Source: Ectobius pallidus
Taxonomy: Eukaryota; Arthropoda; Insecta; Blattodea; Ectobiidae
Length of the DNA: 64,000 nt
Direction of reading: 5' to 3'
NCBI GenBank assembly: GCA_964059195.1
Contig: CAXKWD010000006.1
Location: forward strand, 4,332,530-4,396,529
The notes beneath the pieces were generated by a model that was not told where the DNA came from, searched no databases, and saw only the letters and a list, made by a program, of their open reading frames with translations. A program made the position numbers and the translations under genes. The stretch's first letter is position 1. The number at the start of each line of letters is the position of its first letter. Positions 31,611-43,110 of the stretch are shown here, one piece after another.

Positions 31611-33604
31611 CACCTCTTGTAACAGGAAATCCAAACCATGGTTCGATAAGCAGTGTTATCAGAAAAGACAGCAGGTCCTTCAAATCTTACACAGAGTGAG
31701 GAGTACTCCTTGTATAGAGGAATTGAAACTTTACAATGACATGCGAAGAGAATACAAAGAACTACTGAGAACAAAAAGAATGCAGCATACTGAGAGGAAG
31801 GCTAAGGAACAGATAGAAGCAGCGATTAGGGACCCATTCATAGCCCTCAAGAGAAAACAGCCAATTTTCACAAATACAATAGAAATGCCTGTCTGGGAAG
31901 AACACTTTCAAAAGCTTCTAAACGCCAGTGATAGCAATGCAGCCTTCCCCGTACAAAGGAAGACCTTTTCGAACTTTCCTAGAATAACTGAAAAAGAAGT
32001 GGAATCAGCAATAGCACAAACGCGTGACAGAAAAGCCGCAGGACCTGATGGTGTGTATAACGAGCATCTCAAAATAGCAGCTCCTTATCTTGCCTCATCA
32101 TGGACGCTTCTATTCAATAAATGCCTAGAGAGAGGAGAAATACCAGACACGTGGAGAGATTCCACCATCAAGGTTCTGTACAAAGGAAAAGGAGATGCAT
32201 CGTCACCAGATGCATATAGAGGCATTGCACTGGAAAATACAATTTACAAGATCTTCACGAGAATACTGACAGACAGACTGTATAACAAAACAGATCAAGA
32301 TATACCAGATGAACAGTACGGCTTCAGGAAGGGAAGATCAACCGTACAGGCCATATCCAATCTGCTAGATATCATACAGGATACACTCAGTCACCCTAAA
32401 GGAAAACTGTATACAATCTTCGTAGACTACAGGAAAGCCTTTGACATGCTAGACAGAACCATTATAATGAAGAAGCTAGAAACAATAAATGGGAAAGATG
32501 ACTATTTGACACAGATTATTCAGAACATCCTTACAACAAACAGAATAACCATTACCGACAATCTACTAACATCCAAAGCCATAACACAGACAAACGGCGT
32601 ACTGCAGGGTGACCCTATAAGCCCCCTAATATTCAATATCACCACAGCAGATGTTGCTCAAACCTTGAAGTCTACATCAAAGGACACAAATATATTCATA
32701 TATGCAGATGACATGGTCTTATGTGCGAAGAACCCGGAAAGCATTCAAAATGCATTAAACTCCCTGGCAGACTGGGCAAGAACAAACGGACTGGACATAA
32801 ATAAGGACAAAACCATGCAGATGATATTCAGAAGAGGAGGAAGAGTATCAAGAAATGAACACATGTTTTTAGACAACCAGCCACTGCAATTAACCAACCA
32901 CTACAAGTATTTAGGGATCACCTTCCAAACGACAGGCACTTGTTTCAGTATACATGTGAAAGAAAGGGCCGTAGCAGCAATTAGGGCTATGAGTGACATC
33001 GAGCACATTCACAGACTCTCGATAGAAACCGCAAAAAGACTCTTCACAATAAAAATAGTCCCCATTTTGTCGTATGGACTAGAGATTATCTGGAAGAATC
33101 TCAGCAAAAGAGATTTGGAGCAACTAGAAAAGGTAAAGGCAACATTCTTGAAAAGAGCTCTACGGGTGTCGAGATTATCCCCATCCAGATTGGTGTACGT
33201 GCTTGCACGGGAGCCTTTCCTCATAGAGGATCTGAGAATAATGTATCAATTACCGTCAACCAACAGCTATCAACAGCTCCTGGAAGAGAGAGTAAGAAAA
33301 AGAGAAGAAATCACACCAGATTTTTATGCAGTTGAAGCCATGACCAATCGTACCTGGGCCAACGCAGACCAACCATTACGCCATGTAGTCACCAGATATG
33401 CTATTCACGGTTTCCACCACAAAGTTTGTAGACGACAGGGCTTCCATCAACCAGATGAACAATGTACGTGTGTGCTTTGTGACCAACGGTGTGATCAGTA
33501 TCATTTGGAATACTGCAAAAAAAGGATACTGAGCCTGAAATCGTACAGCAAGGATGGCACCTTATAACTTCTTATGCACGTTTGTGCGCATTCACCCATT
33601 TATT
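31611..33604 (+). mobile_element. 5'-truncated LINE, 13-bp direct repeats
   Basis: ATTAAGAAAGAGC occurs immediately before (31598-31610) and after (33605-33617) the element, a plausible target duplication; a third copy lies at 33633-33645. The reading frame is already open at 31612, so the left border cuts into the protein. Confidence 0.75.
31612..33567 (+). CDS. LINE reverse transcriptase with C-terminal CCHC motif
   Basis: The intact frame runs from the truncation point (about 28 codons before the first ATG at 31696). It begins with KPWFDKQCYQKRQQV, a linker typical between endonuclease and polymerase. Counting from that ATG: RKAAGPDG near 112, RGIALENTIYKIF, QYGFRKGRST near 207, DYRKAFD near 244, GVLQGDPISPLIFN near 301 and the catalytic YADD at 336-339. 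It ends with thumb residues and the knuckle CTCVLCDQRCDQYHLEYC. The endonuclease is absent. The lack of stops over 650 codons implies recent insertion or constraint. The clade is uncertain (I/ingi-like or RTE-related). Confidence 0.9.
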   Translation, partial: TSCNRKSKPWFDKQCYQKRQQVLQILHRVRSTPCIEELKLYNDMRREYKELLRTKRMQHTERKAKEQIEAAIRDPFIALKRKQPIFTNTIEMPVWEEHFQKLLNASDSNAAFPVQRKTFSNFPRITEKEVESAIAQTRDRKAAGPDGVYNEHLKIAAPYLASSWTLLFNKCLERGEIPDTWRDSTIKVLYKGKGDASSPDAYRGIALENTIYKIFTRILTDRLYNKTDQDIPDEQYGFRKGRSTVQAISNLLDIIQDTLSHPKGKLYTIFVDYRKAFDMLDRTIIMKKLETINGKDDYLTQIIQNILTTNRITITDNLLTSKAITQTNGVLQGDPISPLIFNITTADVAQTLKSTSKDTNIFIYADDMVLCAKNPESIQNALNSLADWARTNGLDINKDKTMQMIFRRGGRVSRNEHMFLDNQPLQLTNHYKYLGITFQTTGTCFSIHVKERAVAAIRAMSDIEHIHRLSIETAKRLFTIKIVPILSYGLEIIWKNLSKRDLEQLEKVKATFLKRALRVSRLSPSRLVYVLAREPFLIEDLRIMYQLPSTNSYQQLLEERVRKREEITPDFYAVEAMTNRTWANADQPLRHVVTRYAIHGFHHKVCRRQGFHQPDEQCTCVLCDQRCDQYHLEYCKKRILSLKSYSKDGTL

Positions 33605-34029
33605 ATTAAGAAAGAGCGCAATTCTCATTAATATTAAGAAAGAGCCCGAATGGTGTTTCATTCTCGTTCTTTTACATAATATCAGGTAAGCCCTTTGATT
33701 GTTCTCTGAATATATAACGTTATCATTTTTTCACAATACTGTATTATGAGTGTTGCATTCATATTATAATATTGAAGGTTCGTTCAACGTTACAGTACTG
33801 TAATTTCCTATTGCAAATTTATTTGTTTCAGATGATTTACATAAAGAAAGGCAGAAGGAAATAAAGCAGAGTAGGCGCAACGAAATTTCAACAGAATTGA
33901 AACGCAGTTCAAGAAAAGCAGTTCTACAGTTCAAAATCTACATCAATTGCGGGATTTTCAAGATTTCAAACTTGCAAGTATAGCCTACAATAATGTTAAG
34001 GTATAAATATTTGATTTATTATTAAAATG

Positions 34030-36265
34030 TAGATGCCCTCATTATATAGTATAAAAAATCCAGGGAATGTTGTCAGTAACATTTAAATATGATGTTAATC
34101 TTTATATTCTCATATCAGTTTGGCAAGTTAGTACTTTGCGACTCACCCTGCTCCCCTTTCCACTGGCCTGCCATGTCACCTAATATTTCACAAATAAATA
34201 AAAATACCCTTGCACCTCCACATAATACTTCATAATTATAAAAACGACCCTTGCAACAAAATAGGCTATTTTGGATTGAGAGTAGGGGGGGGGGACTCGG
34301 GTGAGTCGCAATGTATCATTTTCCCGTGACCAGTTATGCCATCATTATTAAGCTCTATCCACAATGTGCAGTTGGCCGCTTGAAAGCTGCCCACAATAAG
34401 AAGTTAACATTGAGGTTAGGGAAACATTTAATAGTACAAATAATGGGAAGGAATCGATTTATAGTGCATAATATGTAGGCTATAATAAATACATCTTGCT
34501 TTTCATAGTAACCTAATCTATTTCTTTGCACTAGTAAATAATTTTCAATCTCGTAATATGTAACTTGCAGTTGGTAGTCGATGATGAATTTCTCGACTGC
34601 CGAATATAAACTGCTGACTGCAACTGTACTTTGTGAATGGCGTACATTACGATCACCACATGTTTTACTTTGACTACCAACTACAGACTGCCAACTACAC
34701 ATTGTGGATAGAGCTTTAGGCCTAATACGTTAGTTATATAAACAACTCTACCAAGTAACTTGCATTCTATTTGCCTGTAACTTATAATTTAAAAACATAG
34801 TTCATGAGAGGGTTAAAAAATGCATTTACATTATGTTTGAATAACCGTCTAAATCTCATTAGCTTAACTTGATTGCTAGAATGCTTTTCCATCAAATTGT
34901 TTCATCTATCCCTATAGGCCTATATGTGCACTTAATAGATTAGGTTATTTAAAACATCTTTACGAATTCATGCAAAATCTCTTCACAAATTTCTAAAGAA
35001 TTCTATCTGTTCTGTTCTTAATTTAGGCTTACATTCAGTCACAATTTTGGTTATAACCCCAATAGGCTACAGTTTGTAGAATTCAATTTAAAATGAACTC
35101 TAAAATGTTGTGTGTAGGCCTAATCAATTTCGCTAATGATCATAACATCAGTCTTTGTAAAAGTAAAATATTACTAGATTATGGAGTAAAATGGGAATAA
35201 TGGAACTTTGTGCCCCACGCGATCCCCTTTCCACTCGCCTGGCTGCTTCCCGCATGCCACCTGCCACGCTTCCCTGCAGGTCATGCCGTCATGCCTGTAG
35301 CTGCTGCTCAACGCCGGTAATGCGTAATTGCATGTCACCTAATATTTCACAATAAAAATAAAATACCCTTGCACCTGGCATTCAACCCAATTCTGTACTA
35401 ATTCCATTCTACTATCCCCCACGAATCCTATTTCCCTTAAATCTACATCCTAATATTTTCTTTCCACCTACGTCTAAGTCTTCCAAGTGATCATTTCCCT
35501 TTGGGTCTCCCACTCAGCATTTTTTAGATGTCTTTCCCACCCATACGCACAACATGTTTAGCCCATTTCGTTCCCCGTGATTTAATTTCCCTTACTATAT
35601 CTGGTGGCGAGTACAGATTATGAAGCTCGTCGTTATGCAGTTTCCTCCAGTCCCCATTTTCATCTCTCTCATAGGCCCAAATATTTTCCTAAGCAGCCTG
35701 TTTTCGAACACACTCAGATTATGTTACAAACTGCATCTTACAATCAAAATTGTAATTGAATGTAAATTAAGAATATAATAAATAGAATTATTATGAATTT
35801 TGAAGTGATTTTACACAAATTTTTAAAGCTTTTTTAAGCCTATATTGAAGTCTTTTAAATATTAATTGATAATGAATAAGCTAATCTAAGTGCATAGGTC
35901 TATAGGAATAGATGGAACAGCATTTTAGAAATAAAGCTCTTACAGGTTAAGCTAATCAGATTAGACTGTTTTTCAAACATAATGTAAATACGCCTTTTAA
36001 CCCTGTTATGAACTATGTTTTTAAATTATACAGGCATGTAGAATGGAAGTTACTTGATAGAGTTGATTATATTTCTAACGTATAGGCCTAATAATGGTGA
36101 TGCTATCTGGTCACAAGAGCTGGATAACAAATTAACTAATCACAGTAGGCTAAAAGATTGCACATTGTTACTTATATGAGAATATAAAGATTAACACCAT
36201 ATAATATTGTAAACGTTAATAGTAACATTCTTGGATTTCCTAGACTATATTGAGGGCATAAGGTG
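34030..36265. repeat. Large foldback (inverted repeat) of about 0.5-kb arms
   Basis: The right arm, read backwards from about 36260 to 35780, matches the left arm at about 34036-34115 and 34735-35050: 'aagtaacttgcattctat', 'taatttaaaaacatagttcat', 'catttacattatgtttgaa', 'attagcttaacttg' and 'tatccctataggcctat' all recur inverted. The left arm carries extra sequence, including the MITE 34351-34715. A 'cccctttccactgcctg..catgtcacctaatatttcac' block is also directly repeated at 34150 and 35225-35350. Confidence 0.7.
34351..34715. mobile_element. Harbinger-like MITE with TTA duplication
   Basis: The ends AGCTCTATCCACAATGTG are inverted at 34351 and 34715, with TTA on both sides (34348-34350, 34716-34718), as in PIF/Harbinger insertions. 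It is 365 bp with no nuclease; it lies inside the left arm of the foldback. Confidence 0.85.
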
Positions 36266-36669
36266 GAAAGATCAACTTACATAAATCAACTATTCTCACA
36301 TTGCTTAAAAATGAAGTTTATTAATACATGTTATGTAGTTCATAATATATATATATATCTGACTTATCCATAACTTGTAAAGCAGCAATAACAATAAACT
36401 ATTCATTATTCATTTCTCTGAATTTTATTTAGCCTATAGCCAAGATTCTTTCCTTATGTTATACCATGTATCACCATTTTTCTGAGATATAGAATTCTGG
36501 ACCAGGGTGCACATAGCCTCATGAAGACGAGGAGCCACTTGATAAAGAAATAGCGGCTTCAGTCATGAAGACCACCATCTGCCAATTGTAGAAGAATGGA
36601 GGAAGAAGATGCAACATGGGTAGTAGGCCTTGTCCCCTCATGGGATGAAGTTCTCGACCATTAGTATTA

Positions 36670-37165
36670 CAGTGCTTTCACTGTACGACTTGGCCGGCAA
36701 TTGCACGGGCCGACTATCCGTGACTCATGCATCAAGCGCCCAAGTGATGCCTCGTCTCACCACTGAAGTCTAGCATGTGATCTGATTGCGTTCACACGTG
36801 AATAATTATTACAGCAGTGTTTGTGTTTTTTTATGGTTAAAGTAGTTTTTAGTTTTGCTTGAAGTGTTTTAAAAATGCCACGACCTAATTATACATTAGA
36901 ACTACTGCGTGTGAATAGCAATTTCCTCATTAGGTGCCATAGATGTAATGATGCAGAAGGACGGCATTTCCAACATCTCCTGTGATAAGGTAAGTTTGTA
37001 TTTTTATTTTATATTTTCATATTTTATTGTGATTACAATTTCGGAAATATATACGATTCGCCAGGAGTACCGTGATATGTCACGCGCCTGGCCCCGCATG
37101 AGGTTTATCTGTGACGGTGGAGCGGCCCGTGCGATTGCCGGCCAAGTCGTACAGTGAAAGCACTG
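36670..37165 (+). mobile_element. Mariner-type derivative, 43-bp inverted ends, TA duplication
   Basis: The ends (CAGTGCTTTCACTGTACGAC...) are inverted repeats of about 43 bp with one mismatch and are flanked by TA (36668-36669, 37166-37167). It is 496 bp and retains only a transposase tail. Confidence 0.85.
36875..36985 (+). pseudogene. Mariner-type transposase C-terminal tail
   Basis: The 36-codon frame MPRPNYTLELLRVNSNFLIR continues as CHRCNDAEGRHFQHLL and stops. The pattern R-V-x-x-N-F-L-x-R-C-x-x-C-x-D-A-x-x-x-H-F-x-x-L-L is shared with the tail in the hairpin element (51783-51865) and fits the end of Tc1/mariner transposases. The catalytic domain is deleted. Confidence 0.65.
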
Positions 37166-37196
37166 TATAACCATCAATAAGCCATCCAAATCCAAT

Positions 37197-37682
37197 GATT
37201 TCCCTATATTCCTCCATTAGGTTCTGCTTTTTGTCTTGGTTTCATGTTTATTTTATCATAATTAGGTAGTTGATAAAATATTTTCCTCAGCAACTGCATT
37301 TTAAGAATGATTAGCAAGTCCATGCAAATCTTTCGCACTTTGCCCCTTTTGATAGGTGCCCAGGAAAACTAGGCATTTGGCTAACTAATAAATTCATTCT
37401 TATACATTCACAAAATACAGTATACGGTTGAATTAAGAGCAACATAAGAAATGTATACTGTTTTTTGTGAATCTGTATGAGTGAATTTATTAGTTAGCTA
37501 AATACTTGGCTTTCTTGGACTATTATCAAAAGGGGTGAAGTGCGAAAGATTTGCATGGATTTATAAGTCATTCTTAAATTGCAGTTGCTGGGGTAAATAT
37601 TTTATCAACTACCTAATTGTGACAAAATAAACATGAAACCAAGGCAAAAAGCAGAACCCAATGGAGGAATGTAGGGAAATCG
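37197..37682. repeat. Long near-perfect palindrome (about 228-bp arms)
   Basis: Sequence from 37198 to 37425 is matched, inverted, by 37682 back to 37456, with a central spacer of about 30 bp. Examples: 'tttccctatattcctccatt' against its inverted copy at 37663-37682; 'gcaaatctttcgcactt' at 37325 and inverted at 37540; 'aaaatacagtatac' beside the centre. The arms differ at scattered bases and small gaps. Confidence 0.85.
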
Positions 37683-38253
37683 TTGGATTTTGGTTGGCTT
37701 ATGGATGGAATTCGGATGGCAACAGTTGGCATTCTGTTGGCATTACAATGATGGCCCAACAGATCGCCAACGAACATTCCCAACTGTTGGGATTTTGTTG
37801 GATATTGGTTGGCTACAGTTGGCAATTGGTTGGGTAAAATGCACTTTGCCAACGGAACCCCGACGGACATTCCTAACCGTTAGCCAACGAAACATGGCGA
37901 TCATTTCCCAACATTGGCCCAACGATCTGTGCTACTAGGGCTAAATCACGTGGACAACATACCACGATTAGGTAGCATCGCCTGGTAAAAGCGACCTCAG
38001 ATTCGAGTTCCTCGGCCCAGAAACCCCCTGTATAGTGAGTTTCGTCCAAATAAAACAATGTTTGACCATATTTAGGGCTTACATCATTCAAGCGATTGCG
38101 AAAGGTTTATTTCCACGGTATGACAAAAATAGCCAAAGTCAACTGTAATTAAATAAATAAATAAATAAATACTTTATTATCACATACGTCTACAATTGAG
38201 CAATGCTCGTAAACAGGTGATTCGTCATGGATTTCTTAATGCTAAACTTAAAA

Positions 38254-41200
38254 CTAAACTAAACTTAAAACTAAACAAAAGTTAAATATAATTATGAATA
38301 TAAATATGAACACAATATAATAGATAAGCCTATTACATTCAAACACGGGACTGTATATAATCTTCAATGGAGTAGAAGCAGTGATCAAGCAGATATGCTT
38401 TGATTTCAGTTTTGAAAGAAGACATTTTTTAATGGAGGCTGGTAATTTGTTATACAGTTTTACTCCCATATTCATTGGTCCCTTTTGACAGATTTTAGTG
38501 TTAAGCCTCTCATGGTGTAGATCTGATTTTTGTCTTGTATTGTGAAAGTGAATTTCTATATTACTTATAAATGGGGTGTTTTTATCCGAAAGGTTTTTTT
38601 TTGTGAATAATAGAAGTTCATATATATAAATACAAGGGAGGGGCAGTATCTGTAATTTTTTGAAAGCAGGTTTACACGAGGATCTCGAAGGTAAACCTAA
38701 CATTATTCTTATTATTCTTTTTTGCATTATGAATAATTTATTGCAGGGAGGGGAATTTCCCCAGAAAAGAATACCATACTTCAAAACTGAATAGACATAT
38801 GCAAAATACATATTTTTTACTGTATTTATATTTACATAATTAACTAGAGACCTGAATTGGTAACAGATTACACATAATTTCTTTAAAAGATAGTTAATAT
38901 GATCGTCCCACTTTAAATTGTTTTGTATCCAAAGTCCCAGAAATTTTGTGCTTGGTACGTATTTTATTACTTCATTATTAAAACGAATGGTAGTTTCAGT
39001 AATGTTTCAGCTTTGATGTGTATGAAAAAGCATTGCTGCTGTTTTTTCTATGTTAACTACTAGTTTGTTCGCATTGAACCAATTATAAGCTTCAGTTGTA
39101 ACTGAGTTAATTAGTTTTTGTTCAGTAATTGAAGAACTTTCTATTAATAGGCTGGTGTCATCTGCGAACTGAATGGGACAAGGAACTGATAAATTAGCTT
39201 TTAAGTCATTGACAAATATAAGAAAGAGTATTGGTCCTAAGATTGAACCTTGTGGAACACCAGATTTTATGAATTCTTGAGCAGATAGATAGTTTTTAAT
39301 TTCCCCATTATCATTATGGATAATTTCTACAAGCTGCGATCGCTCATCTAAATATGATTTCAACCATTTGAGAGCATGTCCTCTAATACCTTGGTGTTCC
39401 AATTTTTGTAATAAAATTTTATGTTGTAATACATCAAAAGCTTTGGACAGGTCAAAAAATATCCCTGTAATTTTAGTTTTCTTATCTATTGCTTTAAGAA
39501 TAGTATTTACAAATTGGAACAGAGCAGTTTCTGTTGATTTCCCTTTTCTAAACCCATGCTGGCATTCCGACAGCAGTTTATTCTTTTCGATAAAAGATAA
39601 TAATCGTCTGTAAAACACTTTTTCAAGTATTTTTGAGAACCCCGATAATAAAGCTATTGGTCTATAATTTGATGCATGCTTATTATTCCCTTTTTTAAAT
39701 AATGGGATGACCTTAGCTGTTTTTAGGCTCTTAGGAAAAATGGCGTGTTCCAACGAGCTATTACATATGTCAGTAAAGGGATGGATAATGTATGGAGCAC
39801 TGAGTTTAATTATATGATCAGGAAACTCATCGGTTCCTGCAGAGTTTTTCATTTTTAACTCTGATATTATTGACATAATTTCTTTTTCATTTGTCGGTGT
39901 TAGAAATATGGTTGGACAAACCAGTGGTAGATTACTTTGTGTGATAAAGTGATTGTTGTTTGCAAAATTATTTGGTACTATATTATTCGCTATGTTTGCA
40001 AAGTATCTATTAAATGTATCTGCCACCAGCTTCGGATCTGAATAAGAGAACCATCATCTTCTAATTTTATGTTATTAATGGATGGTTCAGCAGCAGTATG
40101 GTTTTTAATCACTTTCCAGGCTGCTTTCATTTTATTTGGAGCTATTTCTATATATTTATCATTAGACTTTTTTTTTGCATATTTAATAACTTTATTCAGA
40201 ATGAATTTGTAGTTCTTAAAATAAGCAATAAACTGAGGGTTGTTTAGGCCTAATTGAGTTTTTGAAATACTGTGTAGTATTCTTTTCTTTGTACAGGAGA
40301 TCTGAATACCTTTTGTGAGCCATGCTTTGCATTTGTTTACATGAGATGGTTTAATAGTTTTTAGAGGAAATGCGATATCAAAGTAATATTTGTATATGCA
40401 AATGAAAGAATCCAGCTTATCATTTGGATCAGACTTATTTAAAACATCCTCCCATGATTCATTTTTTATCAAATGGGTAAATAATTCCTTATTACTATCG
40501 TTATATAATCTAATGGATTTTTTGGGCCTAGATGTGAATGGTTTGGTAATATGTGGGAGATTAATTACTAAAGCAAGATGATCGCTAAAGCCCATATTAT
40601 ATGTTTTTACGGGATGGCTTATGTCTTTCCTGATTATGATTTGGTCTAACGTGGAGGAACAGTGACTTGTTATTCGCGTAGCGGAAGTGACTGTTGTGAT
40701 TAGGTTAAATGTTGATAGTAGCGTTAATAAATCAAGTTTTTGTTTTGTGTTCTTATTAAAGTCTATGTTGAAGTCTCCACAAATCACCACATTCTTGTTT
40801 AGTTTTTTTATTTTACTCAGCAAGCAATCCAACTTATTAAGGAAAGTAGTATAATTTCCATCAGGGGATCTATATAAGCATACAATAATAATGCCATAAT
40901 CTGATAATTCAATAGCTGAAAGTTCAATATCTTTATCTTTAGAGATACTGGCCGTATAGTTAACGTTATTATAGTTTAAGTTGTTTTTCACAAAAATACA
41001 GCTCCCCCCATGGCTATAAATAGATCTACAAAAGTTATAACCAGGAGGTTATAACCAGGTAAGTTGATATTTTGTAAATTTTCATATGTTAACCAGTGTT
41101 CTGCAAAGCATAGAACAGATATGTTGGACAATTTGGCTGATAAGAGGATTTCAATATCATCAATTTTGTTAAACAAGGACTGCACATTTTGGTAGAGTAT

Positions 41201-41323
41201 TTTTAAACCTTTACACTTATTTGAAAATGGCATATCAGCTTGTTCTGCGCAATTAATTTTCGGAAAGGAGTCTCGATTTACTGAGACTTTAGTTTGGCAC
41301 ATATTTTCCTTTTTTATTACCAA
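38254..41323 (-). pseudogene. CR1/L2-like LINE ORF2 (endonuclease and reverse transcriptase), several frame breaks
   Basis: Endonuclease motifs: YQNVQSLFNKIDDIE, FAEHWL, then after a frame break at about 40990 VCLYRSPDGNYTTFL, VVICGDFNIDFN and the closing GFSDHLALVI. Reverse transcriptase after a second break at about 40020: SAGTDEFPDHIIKLS, NYRPIALLSGFSKILEK, HGFRKGKSTETALF, DLSKAFDVLQHKIL, SGVPQGSILGPILF and the catalytic FADD. A third break near 39010 leads to STKFLGLWIQNNLKWDDHI and the C-terminus ending at 38254. The frames together cover essentially a full ORF2. It is inactive as it stands. Confidence 0.9.
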
Positions 41324-41355
41324 GCAGTTCTTTTTTACACCAACTGAGGCTGATG

Positions 41356-41754
41356 TTAGTTTCCCTGCTGCTTACAAATATCTATGACATGGGTTATAGC
41401 TTTACCCAGCAGATACGAGCCCTTTCTGTTAAGATGAAGCCCATCCTTCCCTAGACAAGAGTCATCCAGGAATTTATTAACGTCAAAAAAAATTGCTTTC
41501 AATTTATCACAAACCCAACGAAGATTATCATTAATCAGATTCATGTAATTGACTTGAATATCGCGTCTATTAACAATGCTGTTAACTACCACTTTTGAGG
41601 TAGGAAATTCCTTTTTAATGGACCACACCAAATCATAAATATCCCCCATCACTTCATCTGGATTGTTAGAACGTTTGATATCATTTGTGCCGACGTGGAT
41701 CACTATCACTTTATTGTCACTTGATTTTTCTTCTTCACTTATTTTTTTCCCCAT
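41356..41754 (-). pseudogene. LINE ORF1 esterase-like (SGNH) domain, 5' truncated
   Basis: The frame contains VIHVGTNDIKRS (block III, with the conserved GxND) and DGLHLNRKGSYLLGKAI (block V, DxxH), signatures of the SGNH hydrolase domain found in ORF1 of CR1/L2-like LINEs. The N-terminal block with the serine nucleophile is lost beyond the truncation. It ends 33 bp before the endonuclease frame. Confidence 0.8.
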
Positions 41755-41774
41755 TTGACATTTGATTTGACATT

Positions 41775-42000
41775 GAAATGTATAACTGAAAACTGATGCT
41801 TCGAAAATTTAAAAAAATGCACCTTTTTTGTCCGTTTTTCACTCATAACTCACGAACGAAAGCAAAATTAAAATTCCGGCTTCGAGGTGCATTTTCCGAC
41901 CCTTCAATCTACCTATGTTTAAAAATTCAGATCTCTGTGTTGAGTAGATTTTGCTGGGCATCGTGGACAGACAGACACTTCCTTTTATTAATATAGATAC
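41775..42000 (-). repeat. Copy of the 'ctatattaataaaaggaagtg' repeat
   Basis: Inverted relative of 5313-5395 plus 6042-6135, here without the hAT insertion. It borders the truncated 5' end of the LINE at 41760. Confidence 0.75.
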
Positions 42001-42533
42001 TGCCTTAAATAATCAAGCTCTTTTTTTATAAAGTGCAGAAATTGTAATGACTTTAGCCATAGCATGTACCATACGCTGGATTATTAATTGACGATCACAC
42101 TCTGAAAATATATTTTCATAGTACACCGTTCTCTCAAACCCCTTAATTATTTTTCTAGTACAGATATTTTATCTTCAAGTAAAATTTAATTTGCTCAGCA
42201 TTTTGAAATGTTATTCTTAATGGTTCTGTAATCTGCATCCGATAATGCAGGCACAACAATGCCACAGTCAGACGGTAGTTCTGTACCCTACATTGTTCGT
42301 ACGTAAAGGATGTCTCCTGTAACAATTAATAGAAAAGTTTCTAACAGAGCGTTTTTCAATTCCACGTCCAATACACAAGAAAATATGGAGTTTGGCATTT
42401 TTATTTATTTTTTTAATTGTAGTTATAGTGTTAAGGCCAGAAGTTCAGCTCGTTCATCACAATCATTATTGCCAACGTAATCAGGTAATTCAAAACTGCT
42501 CTCTGTTCTAAATGAGTCTGTTTTTCTACACAA

Positions 42534-42990
42534 ATGTATCCATCTATTCTGAACATTTTTATTCCTAGGAAGTCTGTGACATGTTACTATCCTATCACTT
42601 TCAGCATGTTACAATGCCAGCTTGCCACTGCGCATCCTCCATTGATACCTACCTTGGTAAGAGGTTTAGCCACTTTTCAACCAGTTATAATGTTTATCAA
42701 TAATCCATTTGCTTCAGTTGGCATTACTGAACTTGGAGATAGGATGTGTGAGATCTTCGGAAATTCTAATCTTGAAGAATTAGAAATGGAAATTTTAAAT
42801 TTTCAAGAAGATATATCTTTTGAAATCATGGAATGCATCTTCAAGTAATTTCTGGACTCCAGTGGACAAGAATAAATATCCCATGGTCCACAGTGTTGTT
42901 TTGGTTGGACACATTTTCATCTTTGAATAAACACTGATCGAGCCTCACAGATGACTTCACACTAATTATGTAAGTTGTAAATCTAAGTCA
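42534..42990 (+). pseudogene. hAT-type transposase C-terminal remnant
   Basis: The frame ends NNPFASVGITELGDRMCEIF ... NLEELEMEILNFQEDISFE. After a frameshift near 42850, a 'FWTPVDKNKYPMVHSVVL' segment follows. This resembles the region in front of the dimerisation domain in ZBED/GTF2IRD2-type hAT transposases (ELEMEI..LQ.D...FW..V...KYP). No ends were found. Confidence 0.5.
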
Positions 42991-43032
42991 TTTTAATTAA
43001 TTTTAAATACTTTTACAATATCACATTTTTGT

Positions 43033-43041
43033 TAGTAGTAA

Positions 43042-43075
<34 letters not shown>

Positions 43076-43110
43076 TGTTGTGATGATGATGATAATATTA
43101 ATAATAATAA
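43033..43110. repeat. AGT / AAT microsatellites
   Basis: An AGT run (43033-43075) is followed by GAT and AAT units. The TTATT-target element at 43111 is inserted at the AAT end. Confidence 0.9.

Larger units (their letters stand above)
31197..37940. mobile_element. 6.7-kb inverted-repeat composite element
   Basis: The left end CCCTAGTAGCACA and the reverse complement of the right end are identical for 13 bp. Further in, both sides are rich in GTTGG/CCAAC words. The neighbouring empty site reads 'aacacctaaatcac' against 'aacacct[element]ctaaatcac', giving a 2-bp CT duplication. Contents are a LINE, a large foldback, a Harbinger-like MITE, a mariner derivative and a 0.49-kb palindrome. No transposase for the outer ends is visible. 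Confidence 0.75.
30790..38100 (-). repeat. Tandem pair of a dispersed repeat, second copy split
   Basis: Unit 1 (about 30790-31090) contains 'gtgcccgtggcttcgcccac', 'aattaagggcataatag', 'taacacctaaatcacg' and 'gtatagtgagtttcgtccaa'. Unit 2 begins at about 31125, reaches 'ctaacacct' at 31196, and resumes at 37941 with 'ctaaatcacgtggacaacat' to about 38095. The 6.7-kb insertion 31197-37940 separates its halves, so unit 1 preserves the empty site. Confidence 0.8.
38147..41760 (-). mobile_element. Long CR1/L2-like LINE, frameshifted
   Basis: Reading on the minus strand: end of ORF1, endonuclease, reverse transcriptase, then a 3' end with (ATTT)n repeats at 38147-38175, the simple-repeat tail expected for CR1/L2 elements. 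It is truncated within ORF1 near 41760, where the dispersed repeat 41775-42000 begins. Confidence 0.85.
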
